Source: Medicago truncatula (Eukaryota; Streptophyta; Magnoliopsida; Fabales; Fabaceae). From it: a stretch of DNA of 64,000 bases. The notes under the pieces were generated by a model, which was given only the letters and a program-made list of their open reading frames with translations, searched no databases and had not been told where the DNA came from. Positions 12,660 to 24,119 of the stretch are shown in pieces. The DNA lies in NCBI RefSeq assembly GCF_003473485.1, contig NC_053047.1, positions 31,916,972 through 31,980,971 of the forward strand, given 5' to 3'. Each line of letters starts with the position of its first letter. Position 1 is the stretch's first letter. Made by a program: the position numbers and the translations under genes.

Positions 12660-13440
12660 CGTATCTACACAAAAAATTAAAAAATTAACATCATTTCCAT
12701 AACCTAATCAAACACTTTAAACCTAGACTAAACATAAACATTAACATTAAACCTAAACTAAACATAAACATAATCAAACACATTAAAAGTACAACAATGA
12801 ACATCATTTTCATAACCTAAAATCATTCAATATAATCATCATTACTATAAAATTTGTGTCAATCATTTCCATCATAACCTAAACATCATTCAATAATTAA
12901 CATACACTGAATCATTTCTATACACTTAATCATTTGTGTCCATCATAATTCTCATAACCTAAACTAACTAAAAAATCAATATACACCTAATCAAACTATC
13001 ATTAACATCATTTCTATCATTTCCATAACCTAAACTAACTAAATAATCAATATAATTTTCATTGAGACATTTGATCAAACACTTTGTGTACAAAGTATAA
13101 AACATATTCAAATTGTGTTCATTTGCCACCATTCAAAGCCACATTATCATTTAAACAACATAGACAACAACTACATTCATTTATCAATTCATAAACTACA
13201 CATGCAATTATCAAATTGTCAATTTTAAAATCAACACTAACCACATGCAAACTACTCTATTTTTTTTTTTAAAAATAAACCTAAACAAACTAACATTATC
13301 ATTAAAATGATTGATACAACTTATTTGTGATAATTTGCGGTTGATTTGCTTGCAATTCGTGAAAATAACTTTAATGAAAATTGGAGAGAAATTGAGAATA
13401 TTTTAGAGAAGTTTAGAAACTAACATGTTTGTGTTTCTGC
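12660..13440. other. A-rich leader/intron of the PMD element
   Basis: No coding potential. Loose repeats of cctaaactaaacataaacat and catttccataacctaa. By position this is the 5' leader or first intron of the PMD gene. Confidence 0.5.
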
Positions 13441-13460
13441 TTCTGTTTATGTTCAGCATG

Positions 13461-13505
13461 CCTCGACAGTTAACTACCGAGATTTTCCTCGACAGTTAAC
13501 TGTAG
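13461..13505. repeat. Right subterminal palindrome cluster of the PMD element
   Basis: Two units, cctcgacagttaactaccga at 13461-13480 and cctcgacagttaactg from 13488, separated by gatttt. Same core and orientation as the left cluster at 9902-10010. Confidence 0.7.
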
Positions 13506-13639
13506 CCGTTTTTGAATTTCTACCAAGGGGATAAAAACGTATTTTACGTACATCAGCCCTTATGAAATGTGTCCGACATCAATTTTCGAACATTTTATCA
13601 CCAAAAACTACTGCTACCAAGAAAACAATATAAATATAA

Positions 13640-13776
13640 CTCTGTCACACAAACACAACACAAACACAAACACAAAAAGAACGCACAAAGAGAAAAGAAA
13701 GACGCGCCTCGCCTCGCCGTTATTCAAGGTTTATTCTTCTCTTCTATTCTCTTCTTTCACTCTGCACAATTTCTAG
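13640..13776 (+). other. Probable 5' UTR exon of the HDC1-like gene
   Basis: A CA-rich then CT-rich leader (cacaaacacaacacaaacac, then ttcttctcttctattctc) ends TTTCTAG followed by GTATTTTT at 13777, a fair donor. The matching acceptor would be TTTTCATTAG at 15028, six bases before the ATG at 15034. Typical of a plant leader intron; the start is approximate. Confidence 0.5.
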
Positions 13777-14059
13777 GTATTTTTTTCTTCGATTCTTTTT
13801 CTTTTACTCTCTTTTTTCCAATGCATTCGCATTTGTAATATCTTTTTCATCATATTGTTTTGTTTCGAAATTTATGATTATAGATTCTGTTTTTCTGAGG
13901 TTTTTCTATGTTCTGCACTTCAATTGTTTGTTCAATGCTTTAATTGGCATTGTAATGTGTTAAATTGGGTTTGATTTTATTTTCATTCGATATAACTGTT
14001 TAATTGGGTATCTTTCAAATTAGAGTTCTGTGATGTTGAAAAAAAAATTATGATTGTGT

Positions 14060-14220
14060 GTGTGAATGTGTTCGTGGCTAGCTATGAAGCACATACACAG
14101 ACACCGAGCATGACACTGATACTGACACATAGACCTCGGTAACATTATGAGAAAATGATATTGATTGAATGTAATTACATGTGTTAGTGTCATGTTGGTG
14201 TCAGACATTGAACATATCTT
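14060..14220. repeat. Dispersed GTGTCTGACAC-type repeat copy 1
   Basis: Begins ctatgaagcacatacacaga, contains the inner block ttgattgaatgtaattacat and ends with gttggtgtcagacatt. Related copies are near 24650-24790, 26695-26815, 29750-30055, 40495-40640 and 62809-63599. Confidence 0.55.
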
Positions 14221-14373
14221 TAATACAAAGTGTTGGTGCTACATAGGTGGCTAGATAGTTTTTTTTTTTTAGTTTAATTGGCATGCACCGACAGTGTAAA
14301 ATATCCAATAAGAAACCATCAATCTGCCATGTCATAGAAATAATTTCAAAATATATTTGACTTGGAATATACC

Positions 14374-14512
14374 TTCCGGTCACTATTATAAGCAAAAAAA
14401 ACCACTTTTTAGGTTCATTGAATAATTGATGTATCTAATCTATAATATTGACCACATACATCGGTTATTCAGCGAACCTAAAAAGTGGATTTTTGCTTAC
14501 AAATAGGACCAG
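14374..14512. mobile_element. Hairpin MITE (CCGGTCACTATTATAAGCAAAA type)
   Basis: Left end ccggtcactattataagc, then ccactttttaggttcattga. The right half is its reverse complement (tcagcgaacctaaaaagtgg, then tttttgcttacaaataggacc). It lies in the leader intron of the HDC1-like gene. The same family forms the outer element at 34894-35911. Confidence 0.65.
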
Positions 14513-15033
14513 GTAGTGTACAAGATTCTCATACTATTTTACATTGTCAGTGCATCTTCTATTTTCTCATTTTTTGTTGTTGAACTTCTTACTTTGGCCA
14601 ATTGGCATTCTAAACTTAATTATAGTGTTTGAATTGTATTCGTACTGAGTCTAAGTGCAGTGTATGATAAGTATTAAATTTAAAACACATTTATAGTAAA
14701 GTTTGATGTTTGATATTGTATGTTGTTAATTTGATGATGAGTATGTTGAGGATTTTGCTTTATCAATTGCTGTTTTGTTGATCACTCTATCGTTGTTCCT
14801 CTTTGTTGTGTTTGTTTATGCAATGGACCTTTTTGCATATGGACAATGCTTTGGCATGAGAAATTACTGCGACCTTACATAGTCTCCATTCTTGGTTTGC
14901 AGTTACTGACAAGCAAGGGTTATTTGGGTGTCACGTCATTTAGTTTTGAGGTTTATGACCGAGTTGGAGAGACGTCTTCAAGCGAATTCATCAAGATTCA
15001 GGGGTACTTTCAAAGTTGTTTTCATTAGCTTCG

Positions 15034-18000
15034 ATGGACCACCACGTTCCTCGTGAAATAGGTCAGGATTCTCGGGTGGCGAAGACATTTCGTGTTGAAG
15101 GTCGTGATGCGGATAGAAGATCTCCTCTTCATTCAGTTTATCGCATGCCATTATCTTCAAATGATTCTCAGGCAGATCATCCAATTGGAACTGGTAACAG
15201 GATAGAATCAAGGGATCTGAAGGATAATAGAGATATCCGTAGCGAGAAGGATGTGTGTCTTGAAAGTCGAGGAGATGACAGCAACAAGGGCACCAGACAT
15301 GAAAGGGATAGTCATAATGATACAAAAGGTGATATTAAGACAGACAAGGTCACATTTGGTTTGGTTAGCAGCCCCTTGAATTGGAAAGACTCGAAAGATT
15401 TTAGGGGAAAAAGATATGGTGATTCTCCTGGTGGGAGTTTGGATTCCCGGCATATGTCACATGGAAATACACCAACAGAAGTTGGAAAGGAGAATCCAAC
15501 CACAAAAGATAGGGACTCTTTGGAAGCTCATGAGACTGTTGGTGAAAGCAAAATTGATTCTAAAAGTGAGGATAGATTTAAAGATAGAAAGAGAATTGAC
15601 GGGAAACATCAAGGTTGGGGAGACAAGGAAAAAGAGAGAAGTGATCGCAGAAACAGTACACAAGTTAACAATAACATTGGTGAAAACAAAGAATCTGCCA
15701 AAGAAGATCAAGCAGCAGAAAAGTTGGAGAAGGAGAAGAAAGATATTCCAAAAAACAGAGAAATTTCAAAAGAACACATGAAGAGGGAATCATGGAATGG
15801 AATGGAGAAAGAAGTTTCATATAATGAGAAGGAAGTTGCTGATGGATCAGTAAAAATTCCTAAGCACGAAACTGTGTTACCAGAACAGAAGAAACACAAA
15901 GATGTTGACAGCGGTAAAACTGTTGATGGTGAAACTAGAGATAGGAGGAAAGAACGTGACAATGATTTAGAAGGAGATCGACCTGATAAGCGCTTTAAAT
16001 CTGAGAAGCAGTCAGAAGATGGATTTGCTGGTGAGGAAGAGACCGGAGAGAAAGAGAGTGAAGACCATAGTTGTAATGTTCAGCATCGTAAGAGGATACA
16101 AAGATCGAGAGCTAGTCCTCTTGTCGCCAATCTTGAGTCTCGTTTTGGACCCCACGCCCAAGACAATGAAGGGTATTTTCTTCCTCTACCTTTTCATTTA
16201 CTTATTTGTGAGAAGTTAGTTATCCATTATATATATTTTTTTTTCAAATACGCTTTTAATATATACAATGTACTCAGTATCTTTTAGTTATAAAGTCTAG
16301 AATGACTTTATAAAGTTTATATTTTTTAAGTCATTTTTTTATTTTGTTTCTCAATTTTCATGAGAGGACTCTGTCTACTTTTTTGCAAGTTAAGGCATTT
16401 CATAGGGTTATCACAACATTAGTCAACAATTGTTCATGGATATTTTCATAGCCTAAAATATGTAGGAAGAACAAGTGACCGTGTAATGTTTAGAATAGGT
16501 GAATTTTTCAGCATACAAATCAGTGTCGGTAAGTAAACACCTTAAAAAGAATATATTTATATTGGTGTATCAGTAATGTGTATTCTTTTTGTATCGCAAG
16601 TTCTTCTAATATCTTATTTTAATAATAAAAAACAATACTTACAAAATCTAGTTACAGACTTACATCTAGCTGTCAAAGTATATATATATCTTAATGTGGT
16701 AACTGTTGCACACTGACAAGAACTTAGTTTAGGCTGTTTCTCGTGTCAAATTGATATCTTTATTCCTCTATACTGCATTACTCTTTGTGCCTTGAAGCAT
16801 CCTGTTAATAGAAGTCGATGCCTCTTCTTTGATGCTTTGATTTAATCCTACTGTTTTGGTTTTTTGATTAATTGTCCTTTGTTCTATTTTATTTTTTATT
16901 TTTATAATTACTTCCTTTCACTTATTTTGCAGGTCTCAAGGTATTCTTTCATATTTTGTTCAGTAGCTCAAAGTTTTTAGGCATCTTGTAGATTCGTGCT
17001 TTCATGAATTAGTTTGGGATGTCAACAGGCACCGCTTTATTTAGCCAATTGGTTTACAATGATATTCTCTCTCCTTCAGATTTACTCATCTCCTTTGTAC
17101 TACTCCCTTTTGAATGTCCTGTGTTGGGTGGTAGGGTATTAATATAATATGCTATAATTGTACCCAAAAAAAAAATATATATAATATGCTATAATATGCT
17201 TGTCAATTATAGTACTTATTGGTGGAATGAAAAATATTGGAGCTAGATATCTGTATTATTTCAATTGCTTGTCCATTATATGTAAGTTCTGCTATTTCAG
17301 GTAAAGCAGGAGTATCACATGTTACATATAAAGTTGGTGAAAGTGTGCTAGAACTGATCAAGTTGTGGAAGGAATATGAATCATCACAATCTCAAGCTGA
17401 AAAAAATGCTGAAACCTCTAATGATGGCCCCACTCTTGAAATTCGGATACCAGCTGAGAATGTTACTGCTACAAATCACCAAGTAAGATCAAACTTTGTT
17501 ATCGTAATTTAGATGTGTGCCTTCGTTTTTGGGGACATGGTACATTTATGACTGTTTTTACTGCTTCCTGTTGCCGGTGATTCCTTTGTTCTTATTTTGC
17601 TTCATTTCGGTTTGTTTCTTCTTTTCTTCTGTTGTTGTAATCTGGTACTAAGTAAGTAACAATTATATTTGTTGTTTGCTTAAGAGAAGTTTGAGAATTT
17701 TAGTTCAGTAGCTCATGATGGTGTTCTTGAATTGATTTCTGCTTTTATGTTTCATATAAAATCACTTTGCATGTCATTTTCCGCTGCTATACTTTTCAAG
17801 GTCTGCTTTATCTTATGTCTTGCATGAATGCAAATCTTAATTCCATTTTATAACGTTTTGTGTGATTATCATGGACAATTTTTATTGACTCTTCCCTACC
17901 TTTGGGAAGAATGCGGAAGTACTTGAGTTCATAAAATGATTTGTTGAGATGAAAGTCTTTATTTTATTTTTTTGCCATTTTTTTCTTACACCAATTCTTG

Positions 18001-21000
18001 AGAGTTAACTTTTTTATATTTAGGTCCGAGGTGCCCAGCTATGGGGGACTGATGTGTACACATATGACTCAGATCTTGTTGCTGGTAAGTTTTATTACAG
18101 AAAGCATGCGGCCAGCTTTTGATTGCAAATGACCAGTGTTGGCTTGTTGAAAACTTGAAATTAGTACTGATGTGAAAATTTTGTTGGACAGTTCTCATGC
18201 ATACCGGTTACTGTCGCCCAACAGTTTCTCGTCCTCCCTCGGCCATACAAGAGTTGCGCACATGCATTAGGGTGCTACCTCCGCAAGATTGTATGTCCTT
18301 TTAGATCATAATAAAGATGCACTTTTTCTCCATCATCTACTAATACCCTTGGTCACCAAAAAAAATCTACTGATACACTGGCACTGCTGTCTTCAATAAC
18401 ATTTATTGTGTCCAGTGTTAAAGTATGGGAAATGCTAACAAATGCCCTTAGGTAAGGGCACTTGTTAAGAAGCTTAAAAGAGAAAGTTTATCTTGGGAAT
18501 GATGTATTCAACACCTTGAAACTTTAAAATGAACTTTTTCTACATCAAATTTATAATTCATTTCTATTTTTGAGTTCTTAACTAGTACCCTAAGGGTACT
18601 TGTTAGCATAACCCTTAAAGTATTAACTAGGAATAACTTTATGGTAAATTATTATAGTATGAATCAGTCAGTATATAACTTACGTGACGAGTAAAAGAAA
18701 CTTGATTCAATTTTAATGTTTTTTAAGATTATATTAAGTGGAAATTTTGTGTTGAGTTCCACCAGCAGAATAAAGGAGAAAGATAAAAAACAGCCGGAAT
18801 GACATATGGCTATGGATTTTCCTTTTTAATTTTGATGGAGAGCAGATGGAAGCTAACGAGAGAGAATGCATTTCAGGAAATGCTGAAGACAATGTTTTGA
18901 AATTTTTCAGAATTTTCAGAAATCTAGTTTAGAATACATTTTCAAAAACTTCCAAATATTTTCTCTAATTTTTATTTTATAAGTGGAAATGAAAACATGA
19001 AACACTAGAAATAAAAGGGACCTTTAGAGCCTATGAAGTTCTCATTTCTGTTTTTCTTTTTTATTTCCTTTTTGCAGTTTTAATTACCAAAATGCTACCT
19101 TAGTTTACAAAGAACAGGTAAAAACAATATAAAAAGTTGTTTTGCCTTATTTCTATCAAAAACTTCGAAACAAAAAATAGTGAAAACAGGGTGAAGCATT
19201 TGTAATTAAAACTGATAATGTAAATGATAACAGAAAAACGGTTTTTTGGAACCGAACAGCATTCAGGTCCTTTTTTTTATCAAGTGTTATCAATGAAGTC
19301 GAGACTTGGTGTTTGAATTTTATAGGAAAGAGTTTACTCTTTTAAAGTAGTCCATGTATGATGTATCAAAAGAAGATAGAGGTACTTGTATCATAAAAAG
19401 GAGATATCTATTGCACCAAGCACCTTCTTGGAACTTATTTAATTGTTTTTTGCATAATGTCAATATAATATTATTTTCTTCTTCATAGTGAGTAATCAAG
19501 TAGTTCTTTTGATTTCCCTCCATTGAGTAATCGACTAGTTCTGTTGATTTCCCTTCATTGCAGTCACTGATATGCTTTATCATTTAAGCTCTATTCGGAT
19601 AATCTAAAGTTGTTGATTCTGTGCATTATCAGGCTATATATCCACCCTGAGAAACAATGTGCGTTCCCGAGCTTGGGGTGCTTCAACTGGTTGTAGTTTT
19701 AGAGTTGAGTGGTGTTGCATTGTGAAGGTAGAGTAAAAAAGGCCTTGTGAAATCCCTTATCCTTTGAACTTTTGTATACTGAAATTATGCCATATTTTCA
19801 TTGCAACTTCGTCTACTCTAGATGCTTGTATTCGGTCTGTACTGTTGACATGTTCACATTCATACCTGTCTTTGTACGAAGATGTTCGTTCTTACTTAGA
19901 ATAGATAACTACATTAATTAATTTTTAAAAACATTGCGACTCAGACTGTTTTTATTTCTTTGGTTTTCAGAAAAGTGGTGGAACTATTGATCTTGAACCA
20001 TGCCATACTTACACATCAGCTATTGAGCCCACCCTTGTACCAATGGCTGTTGAGCGGGCAATAACTACCAGGGCTGCAGCTTCGGTTTGTCCACTATTAT
20101 CCATTAAACAATTTTTTTTGCATTCACAATAGCATTCTACATCATCATCTTATAACCTGTTTGTGTGATGCCCAAACTGTCATTAGCAGTGAGGAAAATT
20201 GTGTGCTTGTTGGAATTTTTAAGGTGGAAAAAGTTTTTGTTTGATTTCGTATAAGGGACTTGCTAAAAATACTTCACATTTACAATTTAAAAGTGATTTA
20301 CTTTATCATCTAAACAAAATCAGTTCTTCTAACATATCTTGAAAACATCATTCCTAAGCTCTAGTCATTTTTTTCAACTTCATTTTTTCAAAATGAAACT
20401 CTCTTCAAGTAAATTATTTCATAATCAATTTTACCAAAATCTAGCACAAACAGAACCTAACTTAGTTTCATTTGTTCTTCAGAATACATCGCGGAAACAA
20501 AGATTTGTAAGAGAAGTCACGATTCAGTACAACCTCTGCAATGAGCCCTGGTATGTAGCTTTTAGTTGGCGAAGTATTGTCTACTATAGTAATATTGTGT
20601 TTTATCATAGAACAAAAACAAAAACCAAGCTTATGGAATTTTTTAAATATTTGAAGCTATGTTCTGTTTTGGATGATAATGTTTCTTATTCCCCCTGTTG
20701 GATAGAGGGTGCCACAGTTTTGTTTTTGTAGCTTGTTTTTAGTATTTAATAATAATATTATTATAATAATCATCAGGATCAAGTATAGTATCAGCATTGT
20801 TGCTGACAAAGGACTAAAAAGGCCACTCTATACATCTGCTCGCTTGAAGAAGGGAGAAGTTCTGTATCTGGAGTCACATTCATGCAGGTATGTTTAACAA
20901 GATTCTTGACCAAAATTAGTGATGTCATGTCAACTGTATTTTATTTCCCTTTTAAAAAGCTTATCTTCATAAGCTATCAAGTGCAAGATTCAACTGCATT

Positions 21001-21737
21001 ATTATAAATTTGAAATCATTGTGGATTCTGTGTCTTCTTTCACTAATGGCTTCTCAGTATCCATTTGATCCAAGTTTCACTGTTATTAATGTCATTGCCG
21101 TTTTGTAATGTTTTTTTTTACAATAAAAGATTGCCTGTTTAATTTATGGAAATCTAAAAAGGATCCATGATGTCGGTCTTGAAAAATAGTCTCGCTATTC
21201 TGTTTCCATGGTCCTCTTGAAGTCTGATGTATCGTTGAAATCATGAAGAAATTCTCATCATTATCAATTATTTGTAGATATGAGCTCTGTTTTGTTGGAG
21301 AGAAAATGGTCAAAGCTATACCAGCAATTCAGTTGCATGACTCAGATATAGGAAAGTCTCAAAATCATCACATGCATTCCACAAATGGTGAAAAAGTTGA
21401 TTCGGATAATGTCACGATTGATGTATTTCGCTGGTCTCGTTGTAAGAAGCCTCTACCCCAGGAAGTGATGCACACAGTTGGCATCCCCCTGCCTCTTGAA
21501 CATGTAGAGGTATATTTGAATCAATTGTTTTGATACATAAGTAATGTTATTAGAATTAATTGCAAAATGCAAATATTTGCTCCTTTTGTTCAATAATTAT
21601 TGACATTCTGTATTTTCTGTTGGTAGGTGCTAGAGGAAAATATAGATTGGGAAGATATTCTATGGTCTCAAGCTGGTGTTTGGATTGCAGGAAAGGAATA
21701 TGCCCTTTCAAGGGTGCATTTCATGTCAATGAATTAG
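15034..21737 (+). CDS. HDC1: HDC1-like histone deacetylase complex subunit (Rxt3 family)
   Basis: Eleven exons join without a break: 15034-16172, 16933-16940, 17301-17482, 18024-18084, 18192-18290, 19633-19727, 19971-20084, 20483-20550, 20777-20887, 21278-21509, 21627-21737, giving 739 residues. Residues 1-379 are a charged Lys/Glu/Asp-rich, probably disordered region with DRRSPLHSVYRMP near residue 30. The conserved part follows: VGESVLELIKLWKEYE, RGAQLWGTDVYTYDSDLVA (445-463), NNVRSRAWGASTGCSFRVEW, GGTIDLEPCHTYTSA, QRFVREVTIQYNLCNEPW, DVFRWSRCKKPLPQEV and DWEDILWSQAGVWIAGKEYA. In Arabidopsis, HDC1 (the Rxt3-type protein) is a nuclear scaffold of the HDA6/HDA19 deacetylase complex. Exon 2 is only 8 nt (GTCTCAAG) and is required to keep frame. 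Arabidopsis HDC1 is longer (about 900 aa). The frame stays open upstream of the ATG to 14959 and reads VFKRIHQDSGVLSKLFSLAS, so an N-terminal exon may be unrecognised or lost. Confidence 0.92.
16933..16940 (+). other. HDC1: 8-nt micro-exon of the HDC1-like gene
   Basis: TTTTGCAG precedes GTCTCAAG, which is followed by GTATTC. The exon before ends ...GAA GG (16172) and the one after starts GTAAAGCAGG (17301), so the junction reads DNEG-SQ-GKAG in frame. Without the 8 nt the downstream exon is out of frame. Confidence 0.85.
17142..17195 (+). mobile_element. A-tailed micro-insertion with 17-bp TSD
   Basis: Insert tgtaccc plus ten A plus tat (17159-17178) between exact 17-bp repeats atataatatgctataat, in intron 2 of the HDC1-like gene. 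Confidence 0.7.
18335..18376 (+). mobile_element. A-tailed micro-insertion with 12-bp TSD
   Basis: Insert ccttggtcacc plus A7 (18347-18364) between atctactaatac and atctactgatac (11 of 12 identical), in intron 5 of the HDC1-like gene. Confidence 0.7.
18427..18614. mobile_element. 188-bp MULE-type MITE, 9-bp TSD
   Basis: Left end gggaaatgctaacaaatgcc and the reverse complement of the right end (gggttatgctaacaagtacc) match over about 40 bp. Exact 9-bp direct repeats TTAAAGTAT flank it at 18418-18426 and 18615-18623. It lies in the same HDC1 intron as the preceding micro-insertion. Partial relatives (aatgctaac plus a TTAAGG-type motif) occur near 33335 and 34172. Confidence 0.8.
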
Positions 21738-22215
21738 TTCATTCACCTGTTTTCTTTTAAATGGGGGTCGAAATGCAGAAAGAAAACGGTGTTGCGATGA
21801 TCTAATGCATTCATTTGTATACTTCAAAGATTATAAAAAAGATAGTATCTGCTAGAATTTTCTGTTCTCAATAAAAAATACTTTATGTTCTTTTATCTGG
21901 GAGTCTTCCCCCTCCCTGTAAATTATAGATGTTGTATTGGAATTCTCGGTTTGAAATAGCACTAGTGATTCGTTACTTCCATTGATGTCATTGTTGCATT
22001 CATAATCTGTTAGTTTAGTTAATTACAAGATGCTTGTTTATTGAACAATGATGAGATGAGCTTATTAGAACTCATCAATGGAAGAATTCAAGTGTAAGCA
22101 GTGTGAATTGTTACAGATGAAGTAGTCTTCAAGATCATAAGAGCTTGATGTGATATCTCTTATAAACTCTGTAAATACCATAAATGTTTCTCCGCTTTCA
22201 TTGTTTAGCTTCTGA

Positions 22216-22392
22216 ATAAACTTGGCACAACTGGTAAAATTGATGTCATGTTACTGAAAGGTCACGAGTTTAAGTCCTCGAACCAGCCTCTTGTATAAAA
22301 AACAGGGTAAGGCTGCTTACAACCAAATGGTGGGACCCCTTCCCGGACCCTGCGTATGCGGAAGCTTTAGTGTCCCAGGTTGCCCTTTTTTA
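22216..22392 (+). mobile_element. Au-like tRNA-derived SINE
   Basis: An A-box-like ggcacaactggtaaa and a B-box-like ggtcacgagtttaagtcctc are followed by the Au SINE-type 3' part: acagggtaaggctgcttaca, ggaccccttcccggaccctg, cgtatgcggaagctttagtg, ending tgcccttttt. Short flanking repeats (taaactt/ttaaactt) may be the target duplication. Au SINEs are widespread in angiosperms, including Medicago. Confidence 0.8.
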
Positions 22393-24119
22393 AACTTGGC
22401 TCTCATAAATTTGAATGGAAGTCCTGCACATAACTTTTGTTTTAGTAGGATTTTGTGTATTATTCACAACATTTATATTACACTCTCCACCAAATTATTC
22501 CCCTATCTTCCACCATTAGTGTGGAAACTGAAAACTGGTAAGGCAGTAAACTGAAGTAAGCCAAGTGATGTGGCTACCCATCAGATTCATACACACATCC
22601 ACAGTTTTCTTCATCACTTTTTTAAATTCACACACATTACAATACATCACCTTCACTCTTCCTCATTTCAGATCCCAAAACAAAAAGAATATGAAGAATT
22701 AAATGATTTTCATGGATTGTTGACCAAGAGACGACAATCAAGAGAAGTCCTCAAAATTGCCAACAATAACAGTAAACAAAAGTTGGGTGTCATGCACTAC
22801 TTATACCACTTGTGCACTCCCTGGCTCTCAAATTATAAATCTCTTTGGTAAAAAGAATTGTCCTAAATTATAAGTTGTTTTGGAGAAAAAAAAAATTGTT
22901 GCCAATTATAAGTTATTTTGGAGAAAAAATTTGTCCCAAAATTATAAGTTGTTTTACAATACCAATAAAGCGTTAAATGCTGCTTTTCCTACTATACTCT
23001 CAACAATATTTATTTATTACTCACTTCTTTCATTTTTTTAATTTATCTTTCATGTACCATTAATGAAAGATAATTTTGTAAAATTATTTGTAATTTCTTT
23101 TTCTCACACAACATTAATTACATTTCTTAATTGATGTGAAATGATCAAAACATTGTATAATTTGGGACGTATAAAAGTAATAAATTTACATTGAAAACTA
23201 CATTTTTTTAGCAGGAAAACTACAATTTTTAAACTTTAAAAGTTGAATTCACAACTTTTCATCACTTTCCAACTAAACATTTCTATTTTTATTTCTTGAA
23301 CCAATGCCCTAAACTCCTAGGACAAATTTCACAAAAACTACATGTTCAAACATGCCTTTTCAAGCCTTTAGTTAGAGTTCTTCCTACTCCACCTCATGCA
23401 TTTTTTCAGTACATTTTTTATTGGTAGAAATTAATTAGATCCCACTAAATTAAATGAATCTCACATTGGGTATGAGAGCCAATACATTGAAAAGTGTTGT
23501 TAGAAATATGTAACTAACATTTCTGTCGCACTTCTGTGAAAAAGAAATAAAATGAAATAAACATTTGGAGAGAAATATAAATGGCCATCCCTGCTCACAG
23601 CAAAACACTATATGCATACTTCACATAAAATAAAACCACAGCCACATCAAAAGCATATGCATGTATTACGTTTTCTTCTGTAACCTGTATTACATTTTCT
23701 CTAAACTTTTCACATCAAATTTCATTTGCATCATTATAGGATAACATATACATTCACAACTATATACATATGCAACACAACATAAAATAAAAAAGAAGCA
23801 CTGTTCATCCTCATTTCAAATTTCACAAATCCAGTTAAAGCTTTTGCATAGTAATGCAATTAGGTTGTTGTAACATAGACATTCACAACTATATCAGCAT
23901 CTACCCAGGGTTCCATCACAATCTCATCTCAATAAAACTGTCACTGACCATTATATGCAGAGCCTATACAAAATTTCATGTTAACATTGAGCATTGACCT
24001 AACTTCAAATCAAATACTGGTCATAAGTAAAATGCAAATGATTGAATCATATCGGGCCATTTGCAACAAATCCGCAAATTGAGCGCCATTCGATGACGAC
24101 GACATATCTCAGTCCAGTA
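22393..24119. other. Intergenic, repeat-derived
   Basis: Around 22850-22965 three loose copies of aattataagttgttttggag occur, resembling the end of a stowaway-like MITE. The rest is AT-rich without recognised genes; its last part would include the 3' UTR of the minus-strand gene ending at 24120. Confidence 0.5.

Larger units (their letters stand above)
9842..13588 (-). mobile_element. PMD-carrying Mutator-type element, 9-bp TSD
   Basis: A 3747-bp element. The left end gaaaattgttgttgacacat matches the reverse complement of the right end (gaaaattgatgtcggacacat). It is flanked by an exact 9-bp direct repeat AACATTTTA at 9833-9841 and 13589-13597. It holds one broken plant-mobile-domain gene on the minus strand and no transposase that I can see, so it would need a transposase in trans. 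Both subterminal regions carry GTTAAC-centred palindromes. Its right end lies only about 40 bp before the probable 5' UTR exon of the HDC1-like gene, so it sits in that promoter. Confidence 0.85.

Noticed and set aside
15708-15962. Minus-strand ORFs opposite HDC1 exon 1
   Set aside because: Shadow of the highly charged plus-strand exon, Ser/Phe-rich on the other strand.
20339-20731. 130-aa ORF across HDC1 exon 8
   Set aside because: Chance read-through of intron sequence; the real exon is 20483-20550 by homology and splice phase.
22570-22851. 93-aa ORF starting MATHQIHTHIHS
   Set aside because: Low-complexity translation of an AC/AT-rich stretch downstream of the SINE; no splice or family support.
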